Origin: Acheta domesticus
Taxonomy: Eukaryota; Arthropoda; Insecta; Orthoptera; Gryllidae
Direction: 5' to 3'
NCBI GenBank assembly: GCA_031308135.1
Contig: JAHLJT010009436.1
Location: 155,952,750 to 156,016,749, forward strand
DNA: 64,000 nt
The notes under the pieces were generated by a model. That model was not told the origin of the DNA and searched no databases. It worked only from the letters and a program-made list of their open reading frames with translations. A program made the position numbers and the translations under genes. This document shows, piece after piece, positions 23,296 through 37,015 of this stretch (positions are counted from its first letter, which is position 1; the number at the start of each line of letters is the position of its first letter).

Positions 23296-25849
23296 TTCAA
23301 CTAATTAAACCTCGAGTTCTTTTTAACAAGTGCATACTTTTACGTATATCAAATTATCCGTGGTATCCTGAGTTAAGTACAAAGCCTTTTTTTTATTTAT
23401 GTATCGGTATATCGGATTTTTATTATGCTTTTCGGAGAAAACAAAAAAATATAATGTGATGATGTACATGTGGCTACGTATTTCTGGATGTATGGTCATT
23501 AGTGTAATGTGTAGCAGATGAGAAATATAGTAGGCCAAATAAAAGGACGAAACGTCCTCTCCTTAATATGGATGTCACCAAAATCCAATACATTCCCTAA
23601 AATTGTAATATAATAAAAGTAGGTTAAGAAAAAGTATACGGCGCGTTACTCAGAAAGAAAATATATTCAATGTCTGTAGAAACTAGTATATGTACGATTA
23701 TATGGATGATTTTACAGCGTAACGTATCTATAATACATTTTAAACAAAACTCCGTAATGCTGCAGGAAAAGTGCCAATTTTTATACCGAAAAGTAACTTT
23801 TTAGGGACCCTGATACTGTGAAATGAATATTTTCTTTCTCTGAAAAGTAGAAAATTTCTTTCTCGAATACGTAGTGTAATCAGAATCCTCGGTTTGTTGG
23901 TCCGTCTGTTCACTCCCATAAATATTTTCCCTATCACTACGGAGGAAGACCAAATTAACAATCGTTTTTAAAAAATTTCCGATTATATCGAAGCAGTCTA
24001 TTTTCTTATCTCATTTTCGGTCGTCTAAAACGTTTTTTGTCGTACTACAGATTTTTCTTTACATAACGCTTCACATTTACAGTCTAGATCTATAAATTTC
24101 TTAATTTCTGCAAGAACTAAAATAACATGAGTTACACTACCGCGATTGTTCCTTGAATGCAAGTAAGGGCTAATTCACCCCCTCCTTTCTTAAGTCAGGG
24201 ATCTTTTTGGTGGCGGCAAGAAAGTTGCTTCATTACGAAATAAATTGTAAACTAAGTCAGATTCGTATGTGCAGAAAAAATATTGTATAGGACTCGGACG
24301 TTCGAGCTCGCAATATTGTAAACCTCGCTCAAAAAGTACCACTTCATGGCCTTCTACATAAATAAACTGGTACCAATCAAAGTGAGTTGGTTTCATATTA
24401 CCATTTCAGCAAATGTATTTCTAAAAATGTTGTCCTTCAAACTTTTTTCCGCATGAAGCTGCTCGCGTTTGATGTTTTTTTTGTTGGTTTTTTTTTTCAA
24501 ATCCTGAATTCTCCAACTTGCTGGTTTCTAAGACAGCTCTGACATGCAAGCTCTAAAAGTCGACAAATGAAACAGCATATTGATGCTACTGTATAGAAAT
24601 TGAGGCGGGAGGTATAATTTTTACTCGTTCTGGAGTGAAAATCTTTTCACATTAAAAGTAAAATGTTTGTTCGCAGGTAGGAACACATTTGACATGTGTT
24701 TGTGTTTCATTTTCAAATATGTAAAAAGCATTCAACATAATCTGTTTATACGAACATTTTTGTATCACAACATGTTGTCAAGGTTATTTTTAAAATCAGC
24801 ATCGTGTTCTGTCTTTACATCGTCGTAAACCTTAGATGTAATTAGAAATAATGCGAGAGCTGTTTAACTCTGAATGTATATTTTCCCGTGCATCCTGAGA
24901 AAGGCGAGGAAATTTATTTTAAACTTGTACCATAAACCTGCTCTACTCGGGTACTTACCACTATCGTCTATTAGATAAGAAAATGAATTCTATCGATAGT
25001 GTACCCTCGACCTGGCCGTCCGGCCTTGCGCCGGACCCAAACTCACCTTGCTTCTTTCCACCCGGCCCAGCCTCTGTTGGCCCAGCCCCTACCCGCCCCT
25101 TCCTGTCATGTTTACTAAGATCACCATTGTTGCTATGGGAAGCTGTAATAGTTATTTATGAATCTTGAGTGTTAATTAGATGTTTTCGTCTCGAGGTCGA
25201 CTCCCATACCCGGGGGCCTCTGGCCAGACACCTCTCACACGGCCGGAGGCTGAAGAGTTTCCTTTCAGTCTCTGCGCGCATTGAGAAGTAGTAATTAATA
25301 AAAAATAGGGATGTCGCCCAGTGATAAAAGTTGTCTGAATATGCAATGAGTGGTATTGAAATGAGAATGAGTGATGGGAACATTAAATTTAGGAAAGTAT
25401 TCAAAAAGTTCAATTGTTATATTATTCAACAAAATAATGTGAGATGAGATGTGTTGTGTCATTGAGATGTTTTATTTAAAGCCTAATTTATTTTCTTCTA
25501 TTCATAAAAAATCGATTTGGTTCAAATAATTCTAAAATGTATATATAAATCATCATAGATTGCAAGATACCCAGGAAAAAAAATAGGTTTTTACCTAAAT
25601 ATCCGCGGCATAGGCAATGTTTCACCTATTTATTCCCTTCACTATGCATATATTTTCCAAAATTCTGACAACTATGTAAGTGAAACTTCAAAATCTACGT
25701 TTCCTCACTACAAACATTATTATCTCACCTTTAGTTTTGTTGTGAGTCGTTAAAATCGCCTTACTTCGTTCGGAGCAAACACATTCAGAATATCATTATT
25801 AACTTTCAAAGCCATACTCCGCCCGTTCCGGAGAGAGCCAACCGACATG
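23296..25849. other. AT-rich non-coding stretch
   Basis: Plain AT-rich DNA with a small GC patch at 24985-25110 (CTGGCCGTCCGGCC area) and another at 25195-25260. No exon, RNA or repeat recognised. Confidence 0.5.
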
Positions 25850-26340
25850 GTGACGCGGGTGCCGGGGGGGGGAGTGCGGAGGCTGCAGCGTAATTGAAAA
25901 ACTTCCCGCGCCCCATTTGCGTAATTCGCGGGTCGTGGGCGCTGGGTTCGTTCCAAAGCCCTCTCAGCACGGGTCCACAGCGCCGCCCGGCCTCCTCCGA
26001 AGACCCCTTCCCCTACCCTTCCGCTCTTCCCATCACTATACCCTCCGTTTTCCCTTCTCTTTCATTTCCCTTCCCCTCCTCTTTCCTTTCCGTTCTCCTC
26101 CCATTCCCCCTCGCTTCCCCTTCCTTCTTCCCTTACCTCTCCATTCCCCTCCCCCTCTTCCTCCCTGTACGATCGCCGATGAGGGACAGGGACAGGGACA
26201 GAGATCGAAGACGAGGCCTAAGCGGTTGGCGAGGCAGACGGAGAAAAGCCGAAGATGCAGCAGTGAACAGAATAGAGATGGACCCGTTCGCGCATGATTT
26301 AACACCCCAGGCGAAGTGGCTCTTGGCTCGCTCGTGACCA
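25850..26340. other. GC island with C/T-rich tract
   Basis: A G-run (25863-25871) and GC core lead into CCCTTTCC-type pyrimidine sequence (25990-26165). A GACAGG-type repeat (about 26180-26205) follows. No supported exon. Confidence 0.45.
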
Positions 26341-29300
26341 CAGCTGCGTGGCGCATGAACGTATGGAAAGAGCGTGCGCCAACAGAGCACTTTCTAAAAT
26401 AGGGCGAAGTGGGGCCTCGTTCTGCGAAAAGTGACTTTACTCTTTTGACGGCTACTTTGAAATCACACTACATTAAATTTATTTTGTATTATTACTTTCT
26501 CGTAATATGTAATGGAGAGAAATTTATGAAATGCAACAAAACTTCTGTCAAAATTCAAACGTACATAAGTTATCGAGGTCCCGGATTTTATCCGTCTGCG
26601 TACAACACTAGAATCTAAACTGTGAATAGAATTTCCTCCAAGGGAGGAGAATGACGTACAGACGGACGTTTTGAGAAAAATAATGTTCCATGGACTTTGG
26701 TTGGTTTGGTTGAACTTAAGTCAACACAGTTGGCGACAAATTAAAAGCGGATCCAATTTCAAAACGGGAAGTTTTAAATGGATGTTTACTTTAAATGAAT
26801 CCCATAAGGCATTTTCAAAATGTCCTCTAATATGGCTCATTTTTTTATTTTATTTTATTTTTCCCTCGAATAGAGCAAAGTGTGTTTACAAGTGTCTAGT
26901 ATGTCCAAGTACAACCTCTGATACGAATATTGCGAAAGCTCAACTTTTGTAACCTTTTCTACACCATTATTGAGACTGAAAACCGTTCGTGATCCAATCG
27001 TTTTTACAACAATGGTTAAATAATTTTATGACAAGTCTTTTTCCAAATATTATTAGTTTTTGCTTAATTATGAGTGAAATCGTGACAATAGTTTCCACAA
27101 ATACCTAAAAAGGCTTTAAGATAAATCTGCTGTAAATGTTTTATTCAAACCTTTTTCTTGAATAGAGTAAAGTGCACTCATAAATCGGTCCCATTATCAG
27201 TAAAGCGTCAAAATGTTCGATACATTCCTTCATTTTCCTATTGAATCTAGATAATTATTTTATAATGCAATTGATTTTTCTACGGGCACCTTATATAATT
27301 TCATGTAAAGGTTTTCCAAAGTACTCAAATACGTAAGTATAAAAGAATGTGCTGGCGTAAGTGGTTTAAAGTATATTCTGGTATAATCATCTCTATTATA
27401 TAAAAGTGAAATTTGTTACAAAAACATGAGACACAAAAAATTAGTACAACTGGAGTGATTGCTCACATATTTGGTACGAATACATTTGAGCGACCGAACA
27501 TAGTATTGTTACCATTTGAAATGTCACCCCCAGAACTTCATTTTTTTAGGAAATAAATACAAAATCGCTTTCAAGTGTAGGAAGTCGTGATAGCTTATCC
27601 ATCATTAAGATCAAAATATCAAACAGGAAAACCGAGAGCAGAGAACTGTAACCGAATACATGTTGTCCTGAAACATTTAGTAGAAGAAAAACGTGTATTA
27701 GAAGAATTAATTGCTAAACAATATTAATACAAATAATATTGAAGCTACCTACTGAAAATATATATTAACCCTGGAGACTGGTTATTTATTTTACATTCAA
27801 TTGCATAATGTGAATTAGTGAACTATTTCGTTTGGAGATTGATAACCTTTACTAGTGGTTCTTCTCACGTACGATATTTATAAAAATAAGATGGGAATTA
27901 TTTTTCATTGCATCTGGGCATGAGTTTGGTAAGTGTACAAGAGATATGAAATAAATGTAAAAAAGTCGTGGATCAATAACACGTAAATACTTATTTATGT
28001 TGATGATAAAACTGTTAGATTGGATGATTTTTGTAGGGAAGTGTGCTTTAATGTATTGGAACTATATATAAAACTCCACTAAAAACATATAAGAATACAG
28101 ATAGTACCTTATTTTCCTTTTGATAAAGTTTTCTTAATTATTTTCGTTAGAAATCCACTGAAGTAGACCGAGGATTTGGGGGTGAACCAAGGCTGGGAAA
28201 GACAGAAAAAGCTGAGTAGAGCAGGATGCTCTGGAATTTATAAAAGTGGATGAATGGGGAGATTCCTATGTAATATATCGAAAAAATGAATATCAGAACG
28301 ACAATGAGCACTTCAAATTAATATTTAGAGTTTGCAATATGTTTTCAATAAAAAAATTGAAATTGATTATACTTCTTGTTTCACCGTAACACGCGAAGAA
28401 AGTGCAATTATCGGTTTTAGTGTAAAGCATCTTTACTCAAAACCTGTGCAACACCATGTGGGCCAGCTACCTCATAGATGATAATGATCAATAAAAACGT
28501 GAGCAATGCTGGGTTTCGTAAACTAGTTAACTAAAATAATTTCGAGTTTTTAATGAATATTTATTTGCACACCTAAATCATTATACTTTTTTCAATCGAA
28601 TTCCATCATTTTTAAAAGGTGTGTATTTTACTTCAAACGACTTGGCGAATTTAGTGTGTATTTCACCGTTGATATAACTGAGATACTAAATATGTTTCCA
28701 GTAAAAAGTTTCCTCCGGTACTTATGATTGATGTGAAGAGTGGAAACTCGTAAGATGTCGAAATTTTACTGATAGATGAACAAAAAGGTAGTATCTCTGA
28801 TCATTTTTTTCCACCGCTCGTAGAAAATAGAACAACAGACGAGCAACATTTTTTTTCATTTTTTTTTGTATTTTTCCTGAGAGCAGTTGTATGGTCTTAA
28901 CATGGCTCAAAATAACAAATAAGATAAAAGAATTAGACTTTCAGTTAAAACACGTATGCAATCATTGTGTTTGTGTCATTTAGTGTTTCGTTGTGTATTG
29001 AAATCAGCTCTCACAAGACGAAAAATATTATCCCAATCATGGTTCCAGTAATCGAGGATTACGTAACCAAGATCAAAGGATGAAGATAATTTATTCAAGG
29101 CAGTTGTATGGTATTACTGTAATTGGGAACGAGGAAAGAAATCCTTTTGCAGTGACAAAATTATTATTGCTGAGGAGTATACGAAAAACATAGATTAATG
29201 CTTACATGTACGTTTGTTTCATTGTTTGCGACGTATTTGTGCTGATTGGAAACTGACAGTGAAAATAGAGCTTATACAAGAACAAACGAGATTGCGCGGC

Positions 29301-30635
29301 ATGTCCATCGACTCATTATTAACGCAATGACATCATTAGCGTGAATCAATACTCAGAAACCAATTAATTCAAATCAATAATCGAAGTATTTACGCAGATG
29401 TATTCTTCCCTTTACGTCCCTCAGGTGAATCGACACAGGTATATTACCATATGCAAATATGCTTGGAGATTAGTCACGGGATCTTCAAAACAAAAATGTT
29501 AATTAATTTTTAAGTAACTTTGTGTCAACTGTTTTAGAGAAATAGTGTAGAATAGTGTAGAAATTGTATAGAATAAGTGTGTGGTAATTGTTCACGTTTT
29601 AACTAGACGTCTTTTTGCGTTTTCCACCCCGATGTAACTTGTAAAACATTTCTCAATATGACTGCCGCACAATCTTTTACACACAAATCACTACAAAATT
29701 TGACAGTACAAATTCGCTTTTTCTATAGTTTTATTCAAAATTACATAATTATATTTGTTCTAGTTTCCAAATTCTAGGTCGTGGAACTGTGCAACAATTT
29801 ATTAGGTAATAATTGCGTGTATCAAAATTTCTTCTCAGCTCCTTCTGGTAATTTAGCCACTGTGACACATCAATTTTAATTATTGTCAGTAATTAATAAA
29901 GAATAAATTGTTCCAGGTACGTGCCCCTTGAAAACCAATTTTAAATAAATGTTAGTCGTTGAATAACGAAAAGTAGGTCATGTCATCCCGACGTGGAATG
30001 AACTCTATTGTCAATGAACAGTACAATGTAAATACGCTGAATTTTTACAGTCTGTTATTAATGATTTAGACCGGCGTACCAAGCTTCGTTATTTCAACAG
30101 CATTCAATTCAACTCCATTAATGAGAGATTTGATTATGGTAGGTTCATTACAACTGGCCTTTTGCTTTGGGTCTTTAGAGCAATAATAAAATAGCAGAGA
30201 ATTTGAATTTATCGTCATGTCTTCTCTTGCAATCACTGTTGAAATGTATATATCACTTGCTGTCTTTGAGTTTTTACAATATAAGCAATTTTCCAGTCAC
30301 AGAAATACTTTGAAAAATGGTAGATCAACGTACCGAAGTGCAATATTAATTATAGATTATTTCAATACTCTTGTTCACGAACACTGCCTTTTTCGAGAAC
30401 ATTTTTTTAAAATATTCACCGAGTCAGTCAGCTCTTCTTAAACGCTTTCGTAAAAAGTAAACGTAATGGAAAATTGTATGCAACCCCTCTGCTCTGTGAA
30501 TTGCAACCCCTACTTTAATCCCCCTGCATAAAAGAAATCAGTTTCTTCTCTCATCTTCAACGATCCCATCTACTAGTTCACGCGAAATAATTCTGATCGT
30601 CTCCTTTCCCCTGGAGACACGTTTCTTGCCGCATC
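26341..30635. other. 4.3-kb AT-rich desert
   Basis: This is the longest interval of the window without a GC island. I see no coding exon, tandem array, terminal repeat or RNA-like box. It contains an ACAGACGGACG word near 26660 resembling one near 17276. Confidence 0.5.
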
Positions 30636-31430
30636 CCCTGCTGATCGTTTGAGGGCACTTACACCCTCTCCGCCCCCGACCATCATGCCGTCCCCGCCTC
30701 GATCGCCCCGTCTCCCCGCTCACTGTTCCCTCCGTTCCCGGCGTCGCCGCCGTCCCCACCGCCGCCCGCGTCGATCACGCCGTTCTCGCCCCCACTCCCC
30801 GCCACTCTCGCCTCCCTCCACTCGCACCACCCGACACTCTCGCCGCCCCCGACACGCTCGCCGCCTCCACTACTCTCGCTGCCTCCGCCATTCTCACCGT
30901 CCCTGCCACTCTCTCCGCCCCCGTCACTCTCCGCCCCCGTCACTCTCGCCGCACCCGCCCCTCTCTCCTCTCCCGCCTCTCTCGCCTACCCTGCACCTCC
31001 ATCACCTCCCCGTCCTTGCTGCCTTCTGTCCACGCAGCTCCCTAGTCTACTACTGCCTCCCCCACCGCCATTACCAACGCATTCACGACCGTTTCCGTCG
31101 TCTCCGATGCCTTCGCCGCCTTTGCCACCCGCCGCCGCCACCGCCTCCGCCTCCGCAGCCACCGCCCGAGGCGCCCTCCACGCGCGCGACTCATCAATAA
31201 ATCCGGTAATTCCCATCCAACGACCGCAACGGGGTTGAGGGCGGCGGGCGCAGCTATTTGCAGACGAGAATGAGCCCGCGCGGGCGAGGCGAGGGCGAAG
31301 GGCGTCTCAGAGAGCGCCCCAGGGCGACAGCGTCTTCGCCGATCGCCCCCGCCCCCGTCTCCTCCCTCGGCCCTCGCCCGCGCGCGCCCAGCGTCTTAGC
31401 GGCCGCCCTGGCTCGTTAGACGGTCCGAAA
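30636..31430. other. GC island with triplet-like C-rich tract
   Basis: 30640-31180 is C-rich on the plus strand with CGCCGYC and CACTCTCGCC words at 3-nt periodicity. 31180-31420 is balanced GC-rich. The 183-codon frame (Pro/Arg/His/Ser) is compositional. Confidence 0.5.
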
Positions 31431-31450
31431 AGACATATTTACTTTCGGGG

Positions 31451-31500
31451 CTCTCATTAATAACTCATTAATTCGCGGAACTAATTAGAGATTACTTCCG
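31451..31500. promoter_or_regulatory. Cluster of TAAT/ATTA homeodomain-like words beside a GC island
   Basis: Within 50 bp there are CATTAATAACTCATTAATTC, CTAATTAG and GATTACTTCC. TAAT/ATTA is the core of most homeodomain sites, and here it sits immediately beside a CpG island. The binding role is inference. Confidence 0.4.
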
Positions 31501-32585
31501 GCGCTCCCTGGAAAGAAGAAAGCGGTGCGGGTAGTGGCGGTGCCAATGGCGGCGTGGACCGAGATGTGGCGCTGCTCTGTGGCCGTTTCTGGAACTACAG
31601 TGAGAGGGATTCCCCGTTATCCACTGAAATTCTGTCAACTGCGGAGCCGTTGCCAGCTCCTCCACCTCCGCGTATTCCTGTGCTGGCTCTGCAAGTATTT
31701 AGACATTGACAGGTGTTTCTTGCAATCCTAATTTATGTGTAATTTCTACAAGCGAGAAAATCACGCAAGGTTATGAGGGTTCTTTCTTCCGTGATCATTA
31801 TTTTAATGTTCTTGCTCCTGTAACACTTCAATCCTGTCGAATGTAATTTCGATGGCATGTAATTCTGAAATATAAATATGAGAATACGAATAATTGAAAG
31901 TTGATATTTGAATTCGACTTTCTAAAATAAGGAAAGAAAATGTCTATTTTGTATTCACAGGGCTTTGGTTTTAGAGGCGAGATTCATTTCCTAATCCTTC
32001 AATTGTGAAGAAATGTGTAAGAACATTCATTACATCGCACAACGAGATGATAAAAGTATATAATGAATCTTCGTATTCCCGTTCTATTTTGGAGAAAGAA
32101 GAGATAGAATGATGTAGTTCTTGAAAGAGAAATTTGAATTTTTTTCTCAAACGTTCAATTTATTTATAATCCACATATCTGAAATTTTAACTCGATGAAA
32201 CAACTGATATTCTTTTATAAATCCTTCTTTACAGTACTTATATATAAATAAAAGGGTAATGGAGTCGCAAACGATAAAATTCTGTGCATATTTTGTACAG
32301 TTCACAATTCAACAAGGTAATTTATCATTTGACTCTTCTGAAATAAATTACTGCTACTGCGTCTTACTGTTATTTGAAATTATTAATTTACTTGATATAG
32401 AGAAGAAATACACTTTGATCGTATTGAGTACGAATGTTTTTTTATACAAATATTCTAATAATAAAACGGATAATTTAGCAAATTTATTGTTGCTGTAATT
32501 CATCGTATTGGACACGCAATTTATTAAGAACGTTTGTAGACAACCTTTTATCACTGCTATTACTGTTTCGTATTGACATTATTTC
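31501..32585. other. Island margin then AT-rich DNA
   Basis: Nothing recognised beyond the decline of GC content. Confidence 0.45.
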
Positions 32586-33965
32586 GACATTATCTCCACG
32601 CCGCGCCGGTCCAGCACACCCTTCCGCGCCCCCTCTTGCATTTCCTCGCCCTCTCGCCGCCCAATCCCCAGGTCACGCCACCCTCACCCGTCCATCGAAT
32701 CCCCGCGCGCCCCGTCCCCCTCCCCTCTCCGACGTGCGCGGGCGGCGACAGGCCGCGCGAGTGTGCGCGCCCATGAATCACGGCAGCTAACTAATGGGTG
32801 TGCTCAGGGCGGGCGCGGGTTTGGGCCCCGTCGCCGGCGGCCACCCGGCGCAGCTGCGCGCCCCGCACTGCCCGGCCGCGCCGCCCGCAGCGCCCCTACC
32901 GGCGGCGACGCCTTCGCCGCCTTTGCAGCTTTCACCGCCAATTCTGCTGCCCTCACCGACCTCACCGCACGTGCTTTCCTTCGTGCTCTCCACACTCTCG
33001 CCGCCTTCGCCTCCGTCAGTACGCTCGTCAGCTTGGCTGCTCTAGTTGCCCTCCTCGACCTCTCCGTCCTCCCTGTCTTCTTCACTCCCTTGCCGCTCCT
33101 CTCTATCCTCACCCTTTCCGCCCTATCCACTCTGTCCTCGTCACTCTCGCGGAACACGCCGCCCTCGGTGCCCTGATCATCCCACTTCTCTCTCGATATT
33201 CATACCACGTCACCACTTTCGCAACTTTTACTGCCATCACCGTCAAAATGCTGCCCTTATGGCTCCACCGCTCTTGCTTTCTTCGCTGCCCTCACTATAC
33301 TCGCTGCCTTCGCCACCGTCAGTACCCTTGTCGCTTTCAGCGCCCTCATCGCCTTCGCTGCTCACGTCACCCTCTCTGACCTTTCCGCCTTCTCCACTCT
33401 TTCCGCCCCGCTCGATCCTTTCCGCCCCTCTCCACCTTTCACGCCTTCTCTCCTCTCGCCGCCCACGCCGCCCTCGCCGTCCATATCGCCCTCATCATCC
33501 CCACCGCCCTCGTGGTACTCGCCACTTACGCACTACTGTAGCTTTCACCGCCTTCACCGCCAATACACTGCCTTCACCACCAATACACTGCCCTCACCGA
33601 CCCCTCCGCCATTTCTTTTTTTTACAATCGATACCCCCCACGCCGCCTTCACCTTTGTCAATTCCCTTATAGCCTTCATCGCCGTCATCATCTTCCTTGC
33701 CCTCGACGCCCTCGCCGTCCTCTTTACCCTCTCCGTTCTCTCAGTTCTCTCCGCCCTCTCCACTCGTTCCATCCTTTCCGCTCTCGCCGCACTCAGCATT
33801 CCCATCGCCCTCGCGGTACTCACCATTCATACCACCCTATGCCCATCGCACACTGTCTCGCCCGACAAGGTCACCGTGTGGAGGCGGCAGCAGCGGCTGG
33901 GCTGCGGTCGATCCTGGCTGCCGCCTGGCGATAAACCCTGGCTCCGCACGAGGAGTTTCCTGGAT
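32586..33965. other. Large GC island with pyrimidine/triplet-rich right flank
   Basis: The core at 32590-32930 includes GAATCACGGCAGC (32775-32787). To the right, 32930-33850 is a C/T-rich tract of CCGCCTTC, CTCACC and CACTCTCGCC words with 3-nt periodicity. Frames of up to 208 codons are artefacts of this. 33870-33990 is a mixed GC block. Confidence 0.5.
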
Positions 33966-36900
33966 GTCCGGAGACCAGAATCCTATCCAAGGAGTTACGC
34001 GAAACCATAACTTACGGAAATCGCTTTCCGTGGCCTGGGGATTGCTACTTTCGGTTAAATTTTAGCTCAATACTGAAGTAGATATGCACTAATATATTTT
34101 GTACAATAAGAGTCTGAAGTACATTCTTATTAAACAATTTGCTAGGCTTTAAATAAATGTAGTAATTTCAATTAAGACTTAACCGAATATGTGTGAAAAT
34201 CATATCAGACATTGTATTTTGTATGGATGAATAAGAAATAAAGTGAATAAGAAATTATTAACAGTGTATTTAATGCGAACAAATAGTTGTTTTCAAAACT
34301 ATGGATTTCGATTATTTTGATACATTGTTCTGGTCTTCAGAATACCATACCACGGGTCTACTTGTATTTACAGGCATGTGTAATTAAAGATAAAAGAATA
34401 TTCAGGAGAATAAGAGAGGACACCGGTGGGAGGAAAATAAGTATTTCCTACCGAAACACTTTTCCAATTGTAACTGAATTTCAAAGTTGACCTTGTCACC
34501 TCTTCATTAGTATATTTTGAATCTATGCGACTCCTCTATATATTGATCATCTCTATTCTTTCGTGTCTTAGATTTGCTTAATAATTTTTACTAATGCAAG
34601 TTAATGCGTGGTTTGGCATTAGGTGTATGAGGTTTCTACTCTTTAATCATCTTCCGATTGTCAGCTTTTGTATTTTTATGAACATTATAAATCAATCCCA
34701 TTGAACTGTGTTATTTGTAATGAAATTTTCAAAAAGTAATGACATTTTTAAATACTGTAAATTATCTACTGCAAATTCGATCTAAAAAACAATTATTAAT
34801 TTCTCTTTCCAAGTGAGTCAATTGTTGCCAGATCAGCAAATCAGAATTTTCAAGAATAAGGAATCAGAAATTTTTGTAGTTTGGTAAAAAAATTGGTTTA
34901 CACTATTCAGGTATGGTGTGTTGTTGTATATGACGGAAAAACGTTTATGTGAATTGTTATTTCCCATATGAATTGTTATTGATAGACAACAAATATCTCT
35001 ATTTTTCTGATAAAAATGTATCGTCAATTTTTAGTGTTTAATATCCGAAGAACTATGAATGACAAATAAGCCTCTAAGAGTGTTAGAAATTAAATATTGT
35101 ACTTTAAAATAAATAATACATCGTGATTTTTTTCTTAATGATTGCATATCAAGTACACACACAATCCTAAATATAAACGTTTTATAAATATTAGCTTATT
35201 AAATAATCAATCTTCTGCGTGATCACTTAGTGAAATGACATTAATAGAACCCTAGAACATAACGATGTTTTTCTCCCAAAATTAATATTAGCCGAGTATT
35301 GAAATAATAAAGGGCGTCCACGGCAGAAAATATCATTCCTGTGTTGATTGCATCCCATTAAGCAGTGTAGAGCCGGTAGTAAATCTTCACACATGTAATC
35401 ACATTAGGCAAATTGGGATTTTCCCACCCTCTGCCACTTATCATCCGAACATTAAACATTATAACTTTCCTATATCTAATGGTGACACTGCTGATGTGTA
35501 AATTATACTATTGATTGATTGTTACAATCAATGGAAACTAAAATCAAACGATGTTTTGTCCAAATTCCATATAGAAATTAATTCACAAAGCTGTAAGTTT
35601 TGAAATTAAATATTAAATTTGGAATAAGTTCGTAGCATTTGGAAATATAAGTTTGTGTTAAATTTTGTTCAAACTGTTATAAAACTCTTTTGCACTTCGT
35701 TTCATGTTATGTTCGTATTTTTTTTGGACGGAAAAGTTTCTGGAGTACCTTTTTTGAATAATGGTCTTTGCTTGTCGATTCGAATCCCCACTGCATTTTC
35801 GAAGTTTCCTACAATGAAACATTTTCGATGTGACATCTGGCACATGAGCGAATATTTGTGACGTCACAAATAAAACACGTATGTAAAACAGCTATGACAT
35901 GTTACCGAGCAACGTACCTTTCAGTTGTTAAACGAGAAATGTTTTCCAGTAACGCTCACCTTAGTTTAGTTACAGGAAACTGCTCAAACTATTTGGAATT
36001 ACATGATTTGTTCATACAGTTTCCTGTGTGCATGCTTTACAGTTGAAAGCGGTTGGTTGAGAGTTTTTAATCGAACGTCCATAAATTGTTTGCTTAGCTT
36101 GATTTCCAGTTTTTTCAATGTTCCCTTATTTGGAATGAATGAGAAGTGAAAGTGCATTGAAACACAAACGTAGGTATACATTATTTTGCTAAGATATCGA
36201 AGTAGTTCGAGGATCACTCCTAATCTTCGTAAGAACACAGATTACTCTTAATACAAAATAAACATCCAGGTAAAAATATAATATTCATTTAACAACGCGT
36301 AAGCGTTTGCATATAATTTGAAAAAAGAGTAATTTATTAATTTTGAATTTTGTGCCAATGTAGATTTCTCGGTAAATGACATACTATGCCATTTCTCTAG
36401 AACCATATTTCCAAATATTTGTACTATTTCTGACTTTTCCAACGATGTGTTCTCCAACTATTTCAGACAATAAAGAAAAAGTAAGATGGTTTTAGAAAAT
36501 TCATGAAATTTTGTTACTTATCCGAAAAGTGTTGCATGTTCAGAGTAAATTGCACTCTTTCGTTTTACTTATTACTCTTGAATTTCAAGGACTTGATTGT
36601 CAACATGGCATGAAAGTTGAAATGATTCAACCCCTCTGAATTGTCACTGTTCATGTTTGTGTTCCTATGGACTTTTCAACGGAGCATAAATACATCACAG
36701 TTGTCACCACTCGAAAATATAAGGACAGTGAACTTGAATTCAGAACTTGTGAAATAAATCATTATTGCTAGTAGTTATGTAAAATAATATTGGTATTTAG
36801 ATGGCATATGTAAGTATACGATTGTTGAAAATGGCTTAAAAATCCAAGATCTATGAATGTAGTCACTCCAATAGCATCTGATAACTATGTTGAAACAAAA

Positions 36901-37015
36901 ACATATTTGGAAAAATGGTTAGTGTGACGTAAATGTCTAAATGTTGGCAGGTTAGTTATTTCCGCAGAGTGTGTGGAATCCGCAAACAAACATGCTGCAA
37001 GCGCTGCTTCGTCAG
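33966..37015. other. AT-rich non-coding stretch
   Basis: Nothing coding recognised. It contains the CRE-like palindrome at 35853-35872. Confidence 0.5.
35853..35872. promoter_or_regulatory. 20-bp perfect palindrome centred on a full CRE (TGACGTCA)
   Basis: The sequence from 35853 to 35872 equals its own reverse complement, and its central eight bases are TGACGTCA. That is the consensus full cAMP-response element bound by CREB/ATF bZIP dimers. It lies in AT-rich DNA far from the recognised exons. Function is inferred from the motif alone. Confidence 0.5.

Noticed and set aside
30649..31200. 183-codon His/Arg/Pro-rich frame
   Set aside because: Follows the CGCCGYC triplet-like repeat and is opposed by Gly-rich minus frames.
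35769..35786. B-box-like GATTCGAATCCCC
   Set aside because: No A box at the expected distance upstream and no tRNA-like fold.
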